From Streptomyces anulatus (lineage in GTDB: Bacteria; Actinomycetota; Actinomycetes; Streptomycetales; Streptomycetaceae), in assembly GCF_000721175.1 (NCBI RefSeq), contig NZ_JOEZ01000036.1, positions 1-60,928 on the forward strand: 60,928 nt of DNA, in the 5' to 3' direction. The position numbers and the translations under genes are program-made. Positions 1 to 8,684 of the stretch are shown here, piece after piece. The notes beneath the pieces are model-generated. The model was given only the letters and a program-made list of their open reading frames with translations. It had not been told where the DNA came from and searched no databases. Position 1 is the stretch's first letter, and each line of letters opens with the position of its first letter.

Positions 1-22
1 CGCCGGACCCCCAGACGAACAT

Positions 23-78
23 TTGGAAAGCGTGTTGGGGGCAACCCCTCACGAGTTCGAATCTCGTATCCTCCGCCA
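23..78 (+). tRNA. 3' half of tRNA-Ser (GGA anticodon), attachment-site remnant
   Basis: The segment has a GGA anticodon loop, a long variable arm, a paired T arm (ACGAG TTCGAAT CTCGT) and an acceptor end finishing in genomic CCA. The 5' strand of the anticodon stem should read CACGC, but positions 18-22 read AACAT, so the 5' half of the tRNA is absent. Only the part a site-specific integrase would use as its crossover sequence is present. It most likely marks one end of an element inserted at a tRNA-Ser gene, with the functional tRNA lying to the left of the window. Partial copies recur at 4971-5004 and 8580-8610. Confidence 0.85.
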
Positions 79-98
79 TTGCTCTCACCGGGCAATAC

Positions 99-139
99 GA
101 AGAAGCCCTGACCCGTTTCGACTGGTCAGGGCCTTCTTC
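99..139 (+). terminator. Terminator hairpin behind the tRNA-Ser end
   Basis: A 15-nt arm (GAAGAAGCCCTGACC) is followed by a 10-nt loop and its complement with one bulged C. It starts about 20 nt after the CCA end, as expected for a native tRNA terminator. This supports the idea that the DNA just right of the tRNA end is its original chromosomal flank. Confidence 0.7.
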
Positions 140-406
140 GCGTGCTGGCCCGAGTTGGACCGGTCTCGATCACGCGTCGCTGGGCGGTGGGCTCTTCGTG
201 ATCTTCCGTCTCAGTCGCGGCCTGAGGGCCCCTCGTTCGGGCCTCCCCGGCCTCTTCGCTCGCCTCCGGCGCGGTACCCCAGAGTGCGTCCCGAGGTCAG
301 GAGGGTGTGGACCCCGACCGTGGTGATGTGAGGTACGACGAGTGAGGCCGCTGGTCTCCCCACGGCCTCGCCCGTCGCGCTGGACGCGTCTGCGGGATAC
401 TGCGAG
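140..406. other. No gene seen
   Basis: GC-rich sequence between the terminator and the integrase-like remnant. The frames that stay open here do not resemble any protein I recognise. Confidence 0.5.
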
Positions 407-604
407 CTACCGGCAGACGGTGCCTCGGGGCAGCGGCCGGAGCAGGCCGCCGATCTTGTCGGCGGGGTCCGTGAGCACCCCGTAGGTGAGGTACTGGTAG
501 CGACGGCGCGTCCGGGCCGACTGGCCGGGCTCCCAGCCCACAATCGCGTCAACGATCGTGTCCGGGACGCCGGGAATCAGACCAGGGCGGTTTCTGGGGG
601 CCAT
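407..604 (-). pseudogene. Integrase (tyrosine recombinase) C-terminal remnant
   Basis: A 65-residue reading frame contains a stretch starting IVDAIVGWEPG, then RTRRRYQYLT, then DKIGGLL. This resembles the extreme C-terminus of pSAM2-like actinomycete tyrosine recombinases, where the conserved tyrosine lies in an RRRYQ-L-type motif. No upstream catalytic domain (Arg/His/Arg) is present, so only a tail would survive. Its position, about 330 bp from the tRNA-Ser crossover sequence, fits an old integrase gene. The assignment rests on a short motif and could be wrong. Confidence 0.45.
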
Positions 605-629
605 TCGACGTCGGTGGTTCGGTCTCGGT

Positions 630-1415
630 CTACCCGTTGCGCGAGTACCAGGCCAGTCCGCGGCGCCAGGCGGCGAGTCCCAGTACCGTTACGGCCATGG
701 CCACCAGCGGGAAGGCGTAAACCAGGGCCTGCGAGAAGGGGACCGTGTCGGTGTGGCCGGTCAGCCAGGCGGCCGGGTAGTAGCCCGCGAAAGCAATCGG
801 GACACCGAAGGTGAACACCGTTTGCAGAATCGTCGGGAAGACCGACAGCGGGTAGTTTCCGAAGGTTCCCGCGGTGTTGTCCAGCCAGAAGAACAGCGAC
901 TCGCTGCCCCGGAACCGCAGCACGAGCGCGGCGATGTGGAGGTTCAAGCCCAGCTCTATCACCGTGGCGCACACCATGGCCAGGAGGAGGAACAGCACTG
1001 CCCCGACCGTCCATTCGATGTCCAGCAGGGACAGACAGACGCTGAGCGAGACCGCGGCCACCACCAGGTCGCCCAGTGCGTTGACGGGCGCCTCGTACGT
1101 GAACACCTGGAGCAAGGTCGGTGCCGGGCGGGTGCGGAAGGCGTCGAAGCGGCCTTCGCGCAACAGATGCGGGACCAGTCCCAGATTTCCGAAGAAGAGC
1201 ATGTACAGGCCGTGGCCCACCATGCGGATGCTGCTCACGAGCAGAATCTCACCGAGCTCCCAGCCATCCAGTGCGGGAAAGCGGCTGAAGATGACGGTGG
1301 CGAAGAGGACCACGGTGATCTGGTACGTCACACCGTTGGCCACGGCCATCGCGAAGTCCGCGCGATTGGCGAGTTGGCTGCGCAGTCCGGCCCGCAGGAT
1401 CACCGTGGCCAGGAG
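630..1415 (-). pseudogene. ABC-2 type permease (second of a pair), start deleted
   Basis: About 258 residues of a six-helix DUF990/ABC-2 permease can be read, starting near RAGLRSQLANRADF and ending WYSRNG. Conserved family stretches include FPALDGW, REGRFDAFRTRP and VNALGDL. The body looks complete, but the normal start is missing. Upstream, the sequence runs out of frame into the N-terminus of a different permease. A GTG at 1403 could in principle restart translation, but no ribosome binding site precedes it. The family exports substrates with a dedicated ATPase, which is encoded upstream on the same strand and is itself frameshifted. Confidence 0.7.
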
Positions 1416-1638
1416 AGGCGTCGAGACCGACCACGGTCTGACTGCTCTCCCCGTACAGCGCGCGCCAGAGCAGCACGTACAGGAAGACCTGGGTGACGAT
1501 GACGAACGTCGTGGCGACGATGCGCGGCTTGTAGGCCCATTCGGTGCGCGGGACAAGGAACGCGAGCCGAAAGGCGCGTGGACGGCCGGCTGCCGTACTC
1601 GGGCTCACGGGGCGGGCCGGGGAGGGCGGCGTCATCAC
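1416..1638 (-). pseudogene. ABC-2 type permease (first of a pair), N-terminal fragment
   Basis: Starting at a GTG that overlaps the ATPase stop, about 70 residues match the N-terminus of the first DUF990-type permease (EWAYKPRIVATT, then QVFLYVLLWRALYGESSQT). After GLDAS the frame loses similarity. The next base pairs encode the second permease in another frame. A deletion therefore removed roughly 190 residues of this protein plus the start of its partner, fusing the two genes out of frame. Confidence 0.7.
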
Positions 1639-2653
1639 CCGGCCCGTCCCGTCGCCGTCGGCGCTTCCTCGTGGGAGCGGCCGTAGAGCGTGCGCAGCAT
1701 GTCCTCGACCCGGGTGCCCTCGTACACCAGCGAACGCACGGGGTGAGCGGCGAGCAGCTCCGCGGTCACCTCGATGCGGTCGGACCCGGGCAGCGGGCGG
1801 ACGCGCACGGTGGGCCCGTCGGCGGAGACGACCTCGGCGGTCAGCAGCCGCAGCGAGGGCGGCGGCGCCTCAACTCCACCACGAAGGTGTGCTGGTCACC
1901 GGATACGGCGGCGAGCCCCTCCCGTGACCCGTCATGGACCACCCGGCCCCGGTCGATGACCACGATCCGCTCGCAGAGCGCCTCGACCTCCCCCATGTCG
2001 TGCGTGGTGAGAATGATCGCGTGGTCCCCGGTGGCCGCCAGCCTGGCCAGCAGTGCCCGTACCTGGTCCTTGACCAGGACGTCGAGGCCGACCGTCGGCT
2101 CGTCCAGAAAGATCACCTGCGGCCGGTGCAGCAGGGCCGCCGCCAGGTCGCACCTGACGCGTTGGCCGAGGGAGAGGAAGCGGACCGGGGTGTCCCAGAA
2201 CGGCGACAGCGAGAGAACACCGTCGAGTTCGGCCAGGGCGGAACGGTAGACGGGCTCGGCCAGTCCGTGGATGTCCCGCAGGATGTCGAAGGAGACCCGC
2301 GCCGGAAGGTCCCACCAGAGCTGGGTGCGCTGCCCGAAGGTGACTCCCATGGTGCGCGCGTTGCGCTCGCGGTCGGCGTACGGGTCCAGGCCCATGACCC
2401 GGACCGTTCCGGTCTCGGGCAGCAGCAGGCCCGTCATCAGCTTGATGAGCGTCGACTTGCCTGCCCCGTTCTGGCCGAGCAGCCCCACGAACTCCCCCTG
2501 GCCGACACGGAGATCCACATCGGCCAGGGCGACGGAGCGTCGCACCTTCCGCCGCCGCAAGGGCCGTCGGACACTCCATCGGCCCCCCGGGTCGAAGGAC
2601 CGGAAGGTCTTTCCCGCCCCGGCGACGTCGATCACCGGCTCCCCGCCGGTCAT
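1635..2653 (-). pseudogene. ABC transporter ATP-binding protein, frameshifted near the C-terminus
   Basis: The ATG at 2653 overlaps the glycosyltransferase stop (ATGA). A complete nucleotide-binding domain follows: Walker A GQNGAGKST, a degenerate signature LSLGQRVR, Walker B VIFLDEPTVGLD and the switch histidine in TTHD. Near position 1875, after FVVEL, a one-base change sends the frame into arginine-rich sequence stopping at 1841. In the neighbouring frame the expected C-terminal domain continues (LRLLTAEVVSADGP to a TGA at 1635) and overlaps the permease start. The gene therefore carries a late frameshift. The frameshifted product retains the whole ATPase core and could still be partly functional. 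Confidence 0.75.
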
Positions 2654-3757
2654 GAGGCGGCCTCGCCCGCGGCCTCGGAGCCCCTGAGCACAGCGGTCGC
2701 CACCAGCGGCGCGAGCAACTCGCCCACCGCGGGGAGCCACTGGACGGGGATGACCCGGCGCAGCGCCCCCGGTGCGAGGGTGGCCAGTGCGGAACGCGCC
2801 GGGAAACGGCCTGGGTCCACCGCCCCACCCAGGTCGTGCAGCACGGCTCCGAGGGTGAAGGAAGGCCGTGGTCCACACCTCGGCGAGCAGGACGTCGCTG
2901 ATCCGGTCGTGGACCAGGGAGCGGTGGGGCAGAACGTCCAGCGCCTCGCGCAGAGGTCCGACGGTCTCCTCCCTCCCGATGCCCCGTTCCAGCAGGGTCT
3001 CCTCGGCGGGACCGCGGCGCCAGCCGTCCGGCGCGGAGTCGTCGCGGGTGTAGACCACGGCCAGCTGCTCCCACCAGCAGAAGTAGGGCACGGCGCTCGG
3101 CGGCGGCAGAGTGCTGGAGCCGGGCCCGACAGAGGCCCCCGCACCGAGGGGGCCGTAGTTGGCGGAGTTGCGCGGCCCCATGACGTCGTTGCCGACCAGG
3201 CTGGGGGGGTTGGCATGATCCACCGGTTGTACGACCGGGGTGAGCTTCTCGATATCGGTCAGGTGATCGAGAAGGGTGACGTCGTCCGTGGCGTCGGCCA
3301 CGGTGTTCGCCGCCGCGTACTCCGCGAAGGACCGTGCCCGGGAAGCGGGCAGTACGAGCGCCACGGAAGGCAGGTAGTCGTCGACCACCGGAGCCCAGTC
3401 GTGACCCAACAGGGCTGCGGCGCGGACAGCGTTGGCGGTGCGTGATCCCCACTCCGCGAACAGGCTGATGGCGGCGTCCGGCCTCGCCGCGACGAGGGCC
3501 CCCACCCGTTCGGCGAACCCGGGAGCGAGAATCGCGTCGTCCTGGATCACCAGGTGATGCGTGGCCGAGGGCGCCACCGTCTGCCAGGCGACACGGGCTG
3601 TGCGCAGGGCGGACGACGGGCCGTCCGGTTCGGGGTCGGTGACGACCACGGCCGCCAGTTCGGGGTGGGCTGCGGACAACCGCTCTGCGGCTGCCTGGCG
3701 GCGTGGGTGAGCCATGATCACGGTGGAGAGGCTGATCGGGCGGGGTGCGGCAGTCAT
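2650..3757 (-). pseudogene. Glycosyltransferase-like protein, frameshifted
   Basis: From the ATG at 3757 about 295 residues read as a GT-A-type glycosyltransferase-like protein: STVIMAHPRR at the N-terminus and the metal-binding-like QDD in HLVIQDDAIL. Near 2862 the frame shifts after TTAF. The true tail (TLGAVLHDLGG through GSEAAGEAAS) continues one frame over to a TGA at 2650 that overlaps the ATPase start. A one-base insertion in a CTTCC run explains it. The substrate is unknown. Coupling to an ABC-2 exporter suggests assembly and export of a glycosylated envelope component or metabolite. Confidence 0.65.
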
Positions 3758-3802
3758 AGGTCAGGGGTTCCGGTCTGACAGGGGGGCGGGGGACGGTAGC
3801 GG

Positions 3803-3829
3803 TTCGGGGGGTTCGGGGGGTTCGGGGGG
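3803..3829. repeat. Three tandem copies of TTCGGGGGG
   Basis: A 9-bp unit is repeated exactly three times in the 94-bp gap between two minus-strand genes. It is probably a slippage-generated simple repeat. Confidence 0.8.
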
Positions 3830-3851
3830 CCGCGGTCGCCGCGGGCGGGTA

Positions 3852-4352
3852 TCACCGCTCGGTCTTCCCGGACTCCGCGGAGCGCCCGCCGAGGAGTCCT
3901 GTCGCGTACCGCAGGGGCCCGAGCCAGTGCAGGACGGGCTGGGCCAGGAACGCGGGCACCAGCCGCAGTCCGCCGGGGGACGGGAGCTCGGCCCGCTCCC
4001 GGGCGCCTTGATGGGCCGCCAGCCAGAACTCCGCCCGGCGCACACACCACAGGGTGTGCACCACGGTGTAGCCGAGGGCGGCCGCGGCCCAGACGATCAG
4101 CTGCGCGTGCGCCTGGGCCAGAGCGAGGACGGTGACCGCGGCGAGGACCACCACCGGGCCGACGAACCACCAGAGGGTGTCGAGGAGTTCCTTGACGAAC
4201 ACCGCTGAGTTCCGTGGTTGGTGGGTCCGCAGGACGGGGTCGGTCAACAGCCGTCGCAGCCCCGCCAGACTCCCCTTCGCCACGATCGCGTAGGCGCTGC
4301 CGAGGGAACGGACGCTCGGGTACCGGTCGACGAGATCGAAGACCGGGAGCAC
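3852..4352 (-). CDS. Small membrane protein upstream of the decayed exporter operon, possibly 5'-truncated
   Basis: A 166-residue protein from a GTG at 4352. It has two adjacent hydrophobic segments (about residues 62-82 and 86-103, around WWFVGPVVVLAAVTVLALA) and a polar C-terminus. The N-terminus (FDLVDRYPSVRSLGSAYAI) starts abruptly with no leader and no clear ribosome binding site, so it may be the C-terminal part of a longer membrane protein such as a glycosyltransferase. I do not recognise the family. Same strand and 94 bp upstream of the glycosyltransferase, so it may share its transcript. Confidence 0.45.
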   Translation of the reverse strand: MLPVFDLVDRYPSVRSLGSAYAIVAKGSLAGLRRLLTDPVLRTHQPRNSAVFVKELLDTLWWFVGPVVVLAAVTVLALAQAHAQLIVWAAAALGYTVVHTLWCVRRAEFWLAAHQGARERAELPSPGGLRLVPAFLAQPVLHWLGPLRYATGLLGGRSAESGKTER

Positions 4353-4970
4353 CGGTGAACAAGCCCAGCCAACATGTGTTGCTCCCCCCGGTTCATGCTG
4401 TGCGGCCGGCGCTCCCGCCGATCGGTCCTGCCCGGCTGGGAGACGCCGACTCCCCGTTGGTCTGGACCAAAGCTGAGGCTAGACGCGGCTCCAGCTCTTC
4501 GCAAGCAATCAATGCGTCAGCCGGTTGATCAGGCCATGAATAGTCGAGTCTCGGCCATTGATGCCAGCGCATCCCGGAGCCGGACAGGCTTCCCCTGCAC
4601 TCCCGACGGCATGCGGCCACCGTCCTCCGGAGCAGCCCTCAGTCGCATTCCGGAAAACTCGGATCAGCTCGGGTCGGACCAGGCAACCCAGGCCCCGGAC
4701 CGCCCCTCTCACAGTGACGAAGCTCGTCTGGAATACATTGACCCAGGCGAGGCCGATCGCGCTCAGGGCCTTCCAATCAAGCTCAAGCCCGCCTGCGTTG
4801 CTCCGTCAAGCCACGTAGCGGTACGGCCCGTTGTCCGGTAAATGAGCGAGCGCCTGGTCTCAGTTCCGGTCTCATGCGCGAGTGTTCACCACAGTTCGCC
4901 GAGCCTGTAGTCACCAGCTCCGCCACAGGTCCAGACGCCCCCGACTGTTGCCGAACGGCCGAGTGCAGAC
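4353..4970. other. Non-coding accessory DNA leading to an attachment-site-like repeat
   Basis: No convincing gene. Base composition is visibly less GC-biased than the neighbours. Near 4857-4876 the sequence carries the direct repeat GTCTCA...GTCTCA, followed by motifs of the kind found in the arm regions of actinomycete att sites. The segment runs straight into the degenerate tRNA-Ser copy at 4971. Confidence 0.45.
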
Positions 4971-5004
4971 TTGAAAGCGTGTTGGGGGCAACCCTCACGA
5001 GTTC
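4971..5004 (+). repeat. Degenerate copy of the tRNA-Ser 3' segment
   Basis: These 34 bases repeat positions 23-58 (anticodon loop, variable arm and start of the T arm) with two single-base deletions, one in the anticodon and one in the variable arm. It cannot form a tRNA. It is best read as an old attachment site left by integration or excision. Confidence 0.85.
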
Positions 5005-5149
5005 TCGTCCGATAGGTCGCTCGAGTACGACTGGCGTTCACTCACCCCACTGTCCGCACCTACACCAGCAGGCGACGACAGAGACATCTAGAACCTCACG
5101 AACCGCCCTCTCGAAGCGGCGGGTGCGCGGGCCGGCAACAACGGCGCCT

Positions 5150-6766
5150 CTACGTCTTGGCCGAGCCTGGCTGGGTCGTAGGGATCCGGTGGCTGAAGAA
5201 CAGCGCGATGATGGCGCTGAGGGCGAGGATGGCGAGTGCCGCCCGCAAACCGTCGATGCGTGCCTCGGAGTTCGCGTCGAGTGCGGCATCGGTCACGTCC
5301 GCGTTCGCGTCGGCGTCGGCGAGGGCCGTCTTGAGCTGGGCGTCCGACAGGAAGGGGGCACCGCTCTGGAGCTGGACACCCGATTGGTTTTTGACCTCGG
5401 CCGGGAGCGCCGGATTCTGTTCGACGCTGGTCAGGAACGAGGTGGTCAGTGTGGCGATCAGGATGGACCCGGCGAGTGCCGTACCGATCGAGGCCCCGAG
5501 ATTGGTGACGGAATTCTGGATGCCTCCGACCTCGGCGCTCTGCTCGTCCGGCACCGCGGACACAGTGACCGAGCCGAGCTGGGAGGCGAGCGCGCCCATG
5601 CCCAAGCCGATCAGCAGCAGCGGGATTGTGACGATCTCCGCGTCGGCTTCCGCGTCCAGCGCGGCCATCAGGACCACCGCACCGGCGAACATCGCGAGGA
5701 TGCCGAGCCGTACTACGCGTCGTGGTGAGACGTTCGGGAGAAGACGCGGGATCAGGATCGCGGCGGCCAGCAGGGTCAGGGAGAGCGGCAGGATGCGGGC
5801 GCCGGTCTTGAGCGCCGACAGGCCGAGCGCGACCGACAGATAGAGCGGTACGACGAAGAACACGCCCATCTGTACGAGGTACTGGAAGAAGAACATCGTC
5901 AGGCCGCCGGTGAGCTGCTTGTTCTCCAGCAGGGCCGGATTCACCAGTGGCTCCCCGCCCCTTCCGACGAGCCGGGCCTCCCAGCGGAGGAAGATCCAGA
6001 TCAGGAACAGGCCCGCCAGCATCAGCCATACGACCGGTGAGACTCCCAGCAGCGAAGGCGCGTCGGGCTTCGGCCGGAACCAGCCCCACTGGTCCGAGCG
6101 CAGGACGCCGAACACGAAGATCCCGAGCCCCAGGGCGGAGAGCACGGCCCCGGCGAGGTCGATACGCGGACGCCTGTCGGGTGCCGCGTCGGCGACCCGC
6201 CGGGCCAGCACCAGGATGCCGAGCACAAGCACCACCTCTCCGGCGAACACCCAGCGCCAGGAGAAGTACGTCGTTGCCACACCTCCGATGAGTGGCCCCA
6301 CCGCGATGGCCACGGCCCCGGCGGCGGCGACGAGTCCGTAGGCGGCGGGTCGGCGCTCCACGGTGAAGTTGCCGGCGACGAGCGCCACGATGGCAGGCAG
6401 GATCAGTGCTGCCCCGATTCCTTCCAGGAGTGCCCAGCCGACGAGCAGCACCGGCAGGTTCGGAGCCAGCGCCGTGGTCAGTGATCCGCATCCGTAGATG
6501 CAACAACCGATCATGAATGCCCGCTTGCGGCCGATGAGTGCACCGACCTTGCCACCGGGGATCATGAGCATGGCCATGACGAGGGTGTAGGCCGTGATCG
6601 CCCCCTGGATCCCGGTGACGGTCGAGTCCACGTCCTCTGCCACAGTGGCAATCGACACGTTCATGACGGAACTGTCGAGTGCCATGAGGAACTGGCCAGC
6701 CGCGAGCGTCAGCAGGACGACCCGCGCCGTTGTCGAGCCTCCGGGCGAGTCCACTTTGGCGGTCAT
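5150..6766 (-). CDS. MFS multidrug efflux transporter, DHA2 (EmrB/QacA) family
   Basis: A 538-residue integral membrane protein of the 14-helix DHA2 drug:H+ antiporter family. The start chosen is the ATG at 6766 (MTAKVDSPGG). A further in-frame ATG lies 48 bp upstream, but its added residues look non-native. Family features: LDSSVMNVSIATVAEDV in helix 1, a motif-A-like GALIGRKRAF after helix 2, and the helix 5 antiporter motif region around GIGAALILPAIVALV. A hydrophilic loop lies before the last helix (about residues 430-500). The C-terminus FSHRIPTTQPGSAKT is cytoplasmic. No adjacent TetR or MarR regulator is present. It is the only clearly intact gene among the decayed ones in the first 7 kb. 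Confidence 0.85.
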   Translation of the reverse strand: MTAKVDSPGGSTTARVVLLTLAAGQFLMALDSSVMNVSIATVAEDVDSTVTGIQGAITAYTLVMAMLMIPGGKVGALIGRKRAFMIGCCIYGCGSLTTALAPNLPVLLVGWALLEGIGAALILPAIVALVAGNFTVERRPAAYGLVAAAGAVAIAVGPLIGGVATTYFSWRWVFAGEVVLVLGILVLARRVADAAPDRRPRIDLAGAVLSALGLGIFVFGVLRSDQWGWFRPKPDAPSLLGVSPVVWLMLAGLFLIWIFLRWEARLVGRGGEPLVNPALLENKQLTGGLTMFFFQYLVQMGVFFVVPLYLSVALGLSALKTGARILPLSLTLLAAAILIPRLLPNVSPRRVVRLGILAMFAGAVVLMAALDAEADAEIVTIPLLLIGLGMGALASQLGSVTVSAVPDEQSAEVGGIQNSVTNLGASIGTALAGSILIATLTTSFLTSVEQNPALPAEVKNQSGVQLQSGAPFLSDAQLKTALADADANADVTDAALDANSEARIDGLRAALAILALSAIIALFFSHRIPTTQPGSAKT

Positions 6767-7097
6767 TGTCTGATGGTCGCAACGTTCGTCGACTCTTGGT
6801 CCGCGACCCGCCATGGAGATGGGCCGGTTGGCGGTGGCCCCTTACCCAGGTCGCCGGCCCGGCGGTTGCCTCCGCAGGCGCTTCGCAAGCGGGGCCGCCG
6901 CCCGGCGGCAGGGGCTGTCCAGGTTCCTGAGGCATCCCGTCGGGAGCGGCAGTGCCCCGGCTTCATGGGACGCGCTACGCCGCAGGGAGAGGCGGCAGCC
7001 GCGGAGCGAGGCTGACTGAGCGCGCCTCTCGCCTGCTGTGCATCGGCCCCGACCCGGACCGGCCATGCGAGGAGGCCGCGCGGCGTTCGACAGCGCT
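6767..7097. other. No gene seen
   Basis: This stretch of about 330 bp separates the MFS gene from the membrane-protein remnant. The open frames in it look like composition artefacts. It should contain the MFS promoter, but I cannot pick out convincing -35/-10 elements. Confidence 0.5.
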
Positions 7098-7738
7098 TCA
7101 GTGAGCAGCGTTTCCGGTCCGGGCGTCGCCGTCCGGGGCGCCGCCCACGTCCAGGAACTCCCGGACCGCGAATCCGGCCAGCGTGAGGACGACCGTCCAG
7201 ATCACGACCACCGTGGTCGGGTAGGTCCAGGTGAACAGGACGACTGCCGCGACAACCAGGATGGCGACCCCGATCCAGTGCTTGAAGCGGTGCACGAATC
7301 GTCCGACCGCTCCCAGGCGAAGCCCCGCCGACATCGCCACGTCGCGGAAGGCCGCAATGCCACTGCGGCAGCCCGTGCGGATGAGAACGGCGATACGGGA
7401 CGGGCCGGTGAGGAAGGCGCCGAGGGCAGTGAAGAGGGCAACCGCAGCGAGCGCCCGCACGGCCGCGCGCAGGAACTTGACCAGTGCGTCGTACACGGCT
7501 CCGGCAGCCGCCTGGGACGTCTCGGGAGAGAGATGGTCGAGGTATACGTCCCGCGCAAACACCGCGACCACAGCCTGGAGCGACAGCAAGGCGGCGAAAG
7601 AATCAGCAGTACCGATCCGACGGAGCGGGAGAAGTGATGCCGTGCCGTCTGCGTCGGCACGGCACTCTCCAGAGCACCCACCCTGTGCCGCAGTTCTTCA
7701 AGTTCGCTGCGTTCCGGGGCCCCGGGGTCCAACGACAC
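7098..7738 (-). pseudogene. Integral membrane protein with a large internal deletion
   Basis: The N-terminal frame from 7738 (MSLDPGAPERSELEELRHRV) encodes a short coiled segment and enters a first membrane helix (SVGSVLLIL) at about 7610. It then loses its frame. The C-terminal frame carries on from about 7595 with FAALLSLQAVVAVFARDVY and two or three helices, ending at 7098. Related Streptomyces proteins are about 400 residues or more, with a long extracytoplasmic domain between the first helix and the YLDHLSPETSQAAAGAVYDA segment. That middle part is missing here, so about 200-250 residues were deleted and the frame was broken. Confidence 0.6.
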
Positions 7739-7879
7739 GAGTCAGGCCGCCCCACGCCGCGCAGCAGGAGGGGTAGCCGCAAGAAGCTCTGCGTATACGT
7801 CTCCGAAGGAACCGTTCGGCCTGCGCTGCCCGGTCTTCAACGAGGGACACTGGAGAAGGGAAGCGAACGGAGGACGACC

Positions 7880-8344
7880 ATGCGAACTCTTTCCCCCGCC
7901 CGTCTGGCCAACACACTGACCGCGCGTGACCGAGAACGGCTCATGGAGCACGGTCACGAATCCAACTTCCTCGAGGGCACCCGGCTCTTCGAAGAAGGCA
8001 GCGTCGCCGACCGTTTCTGGATCGTGCGATCCGGTACGGTCACGCTGGACATGCGCTTGCCCGGCGGGGAACCGGCCCTGATCGAGCGGCTCGGCCCCGG
8101 CGAACTCGTCGGCTGGTCCTGGCTGCTTCGGCCCTACACCTGGCACAACAGCGCCGAAGCCGAGACGCCGGTACGCGCCTACGAGTTCAACGCGATGACT
8201 GTCCGTACGGCCATGGACGCAGACCCGGCCTTCGGCGCACTGATCGGTAACTGGGTGACATCAGTGCTCGCCTACCGACTGCAGGTCACCCGGCGCCGGC
8301 TGCTCGACGAGTACGCACTTCACGGCGGCACCGACACCACCTAA
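7880..8344 (+). CDS. Stand-alone cyclic-nucleotide-binding-domain protein
   Basis: A 154-residue protein from the ATG at 7880, preceded by GGAGG seven bases upstream. It is essentially one Crp-like beta-roll: EGTRLFEEGSVADRFWIVRSGTV, then LGPGELVGWSWLL. There is no C-terminal helix-turn-helix, so it is not a conventional Crp/Fnr activator. The phosphate-binding cassette is not canonical: there is no R-[ST]-A motif after GELVGWS, so nucleotide binding is uncertain. Similar small proteins occur widely in actinobacteria, with the sensor domain apparently used for protein contacts. The IS remnant begins immediately after the stop codon. Confidence 0.7.
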   Translation: MRTLSPARLANTLTARDRERLMEHGHESNFLEGTRLFEEGSVADRFWIVRSGTVTLDMRLPGGEPALIERLGPGELVGWSWLLRPYTWHNSAEAETPVRAYEFNAMTVRTAMDADPAFGALIGNWVTSVLAYRLQVTRRRLLDEYALHGGTDTT

Positions 8345-8575
8345 GAGAGCGTTGAGTCCCGTTCCTGGTGATGTTGTCGCCCGTTCGTGGGTGATGGGAT
8401 GGTTCCGCCCTCGCGTCATGTCGTGTGCATGATGGGGTCGCGGGCATGGAACGGATGCCGTACGCGACTGATTTGTCGGACGGGCAGTGGGCGTTGATCG
8501 AGCCGCTGGTCACCGCGTGGAAGCAGGAGCGGGTAGCGCGGTCGGCGACCGGGGACTCCCAAGGTTCCGCCCGGT
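8345..8575 (+). mobile_element. IS5-family insertion sequence remnant with transposase N-terminus
   Basis: About 100 bp of leader starts with AGAGCGTTGAGTCCC, directly after the preceding stop codon. It is followed by a frame starting at 8446 that reads MPYATDLSDGQWALIEPLV. That is the conserved N-terminus of IS5-group DDE transposases. Similarity ends within about 40 residues (SATGDSQGSARL). The catalytic DDE region and the right end are absent. The break coincides with the tRNA-Ser flank repeat beginning at 8580. Confidence 0.75.
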
Positions 8576-8579
8576 TGGG

Positions 8580-8610
8580 TCCTCCGCCACTGCTCTCACC
8601 GGGCAATACG
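8580..8610 (+). repeat. Copy of the tRNA-Ser acceptor end and its downstream flank
   Basis: These 31 bases match positions 69-99 (acceptor 3' end, CCA and first 21 nt of the flank) with one mismatch. This copy carries only the downstream part of the junction, whereas the copy at 4971 carries only the upstream part. Together they suggest that the DNA between 5.0 and 8.6 kb was once bracketed by, or moved through, the same tRNA-Ser site. Confidence 0.85.
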
Positions 8611-8684
8611 TCGAAGGCCCCGGCCGGGACCTCCTGCGTTCCGCCGTGGCCCTCGCACCGGGGTCACGGCCGCCGACCGACTCC

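Noticed and set aside
4374..4841. A 155-codon plus-strand frame in the non-coding part of the island
   Set aside because: No ribosome binding site, no recognisable motif, and composition typical of a chance frame. It leads into an attachment-site-like repeat.
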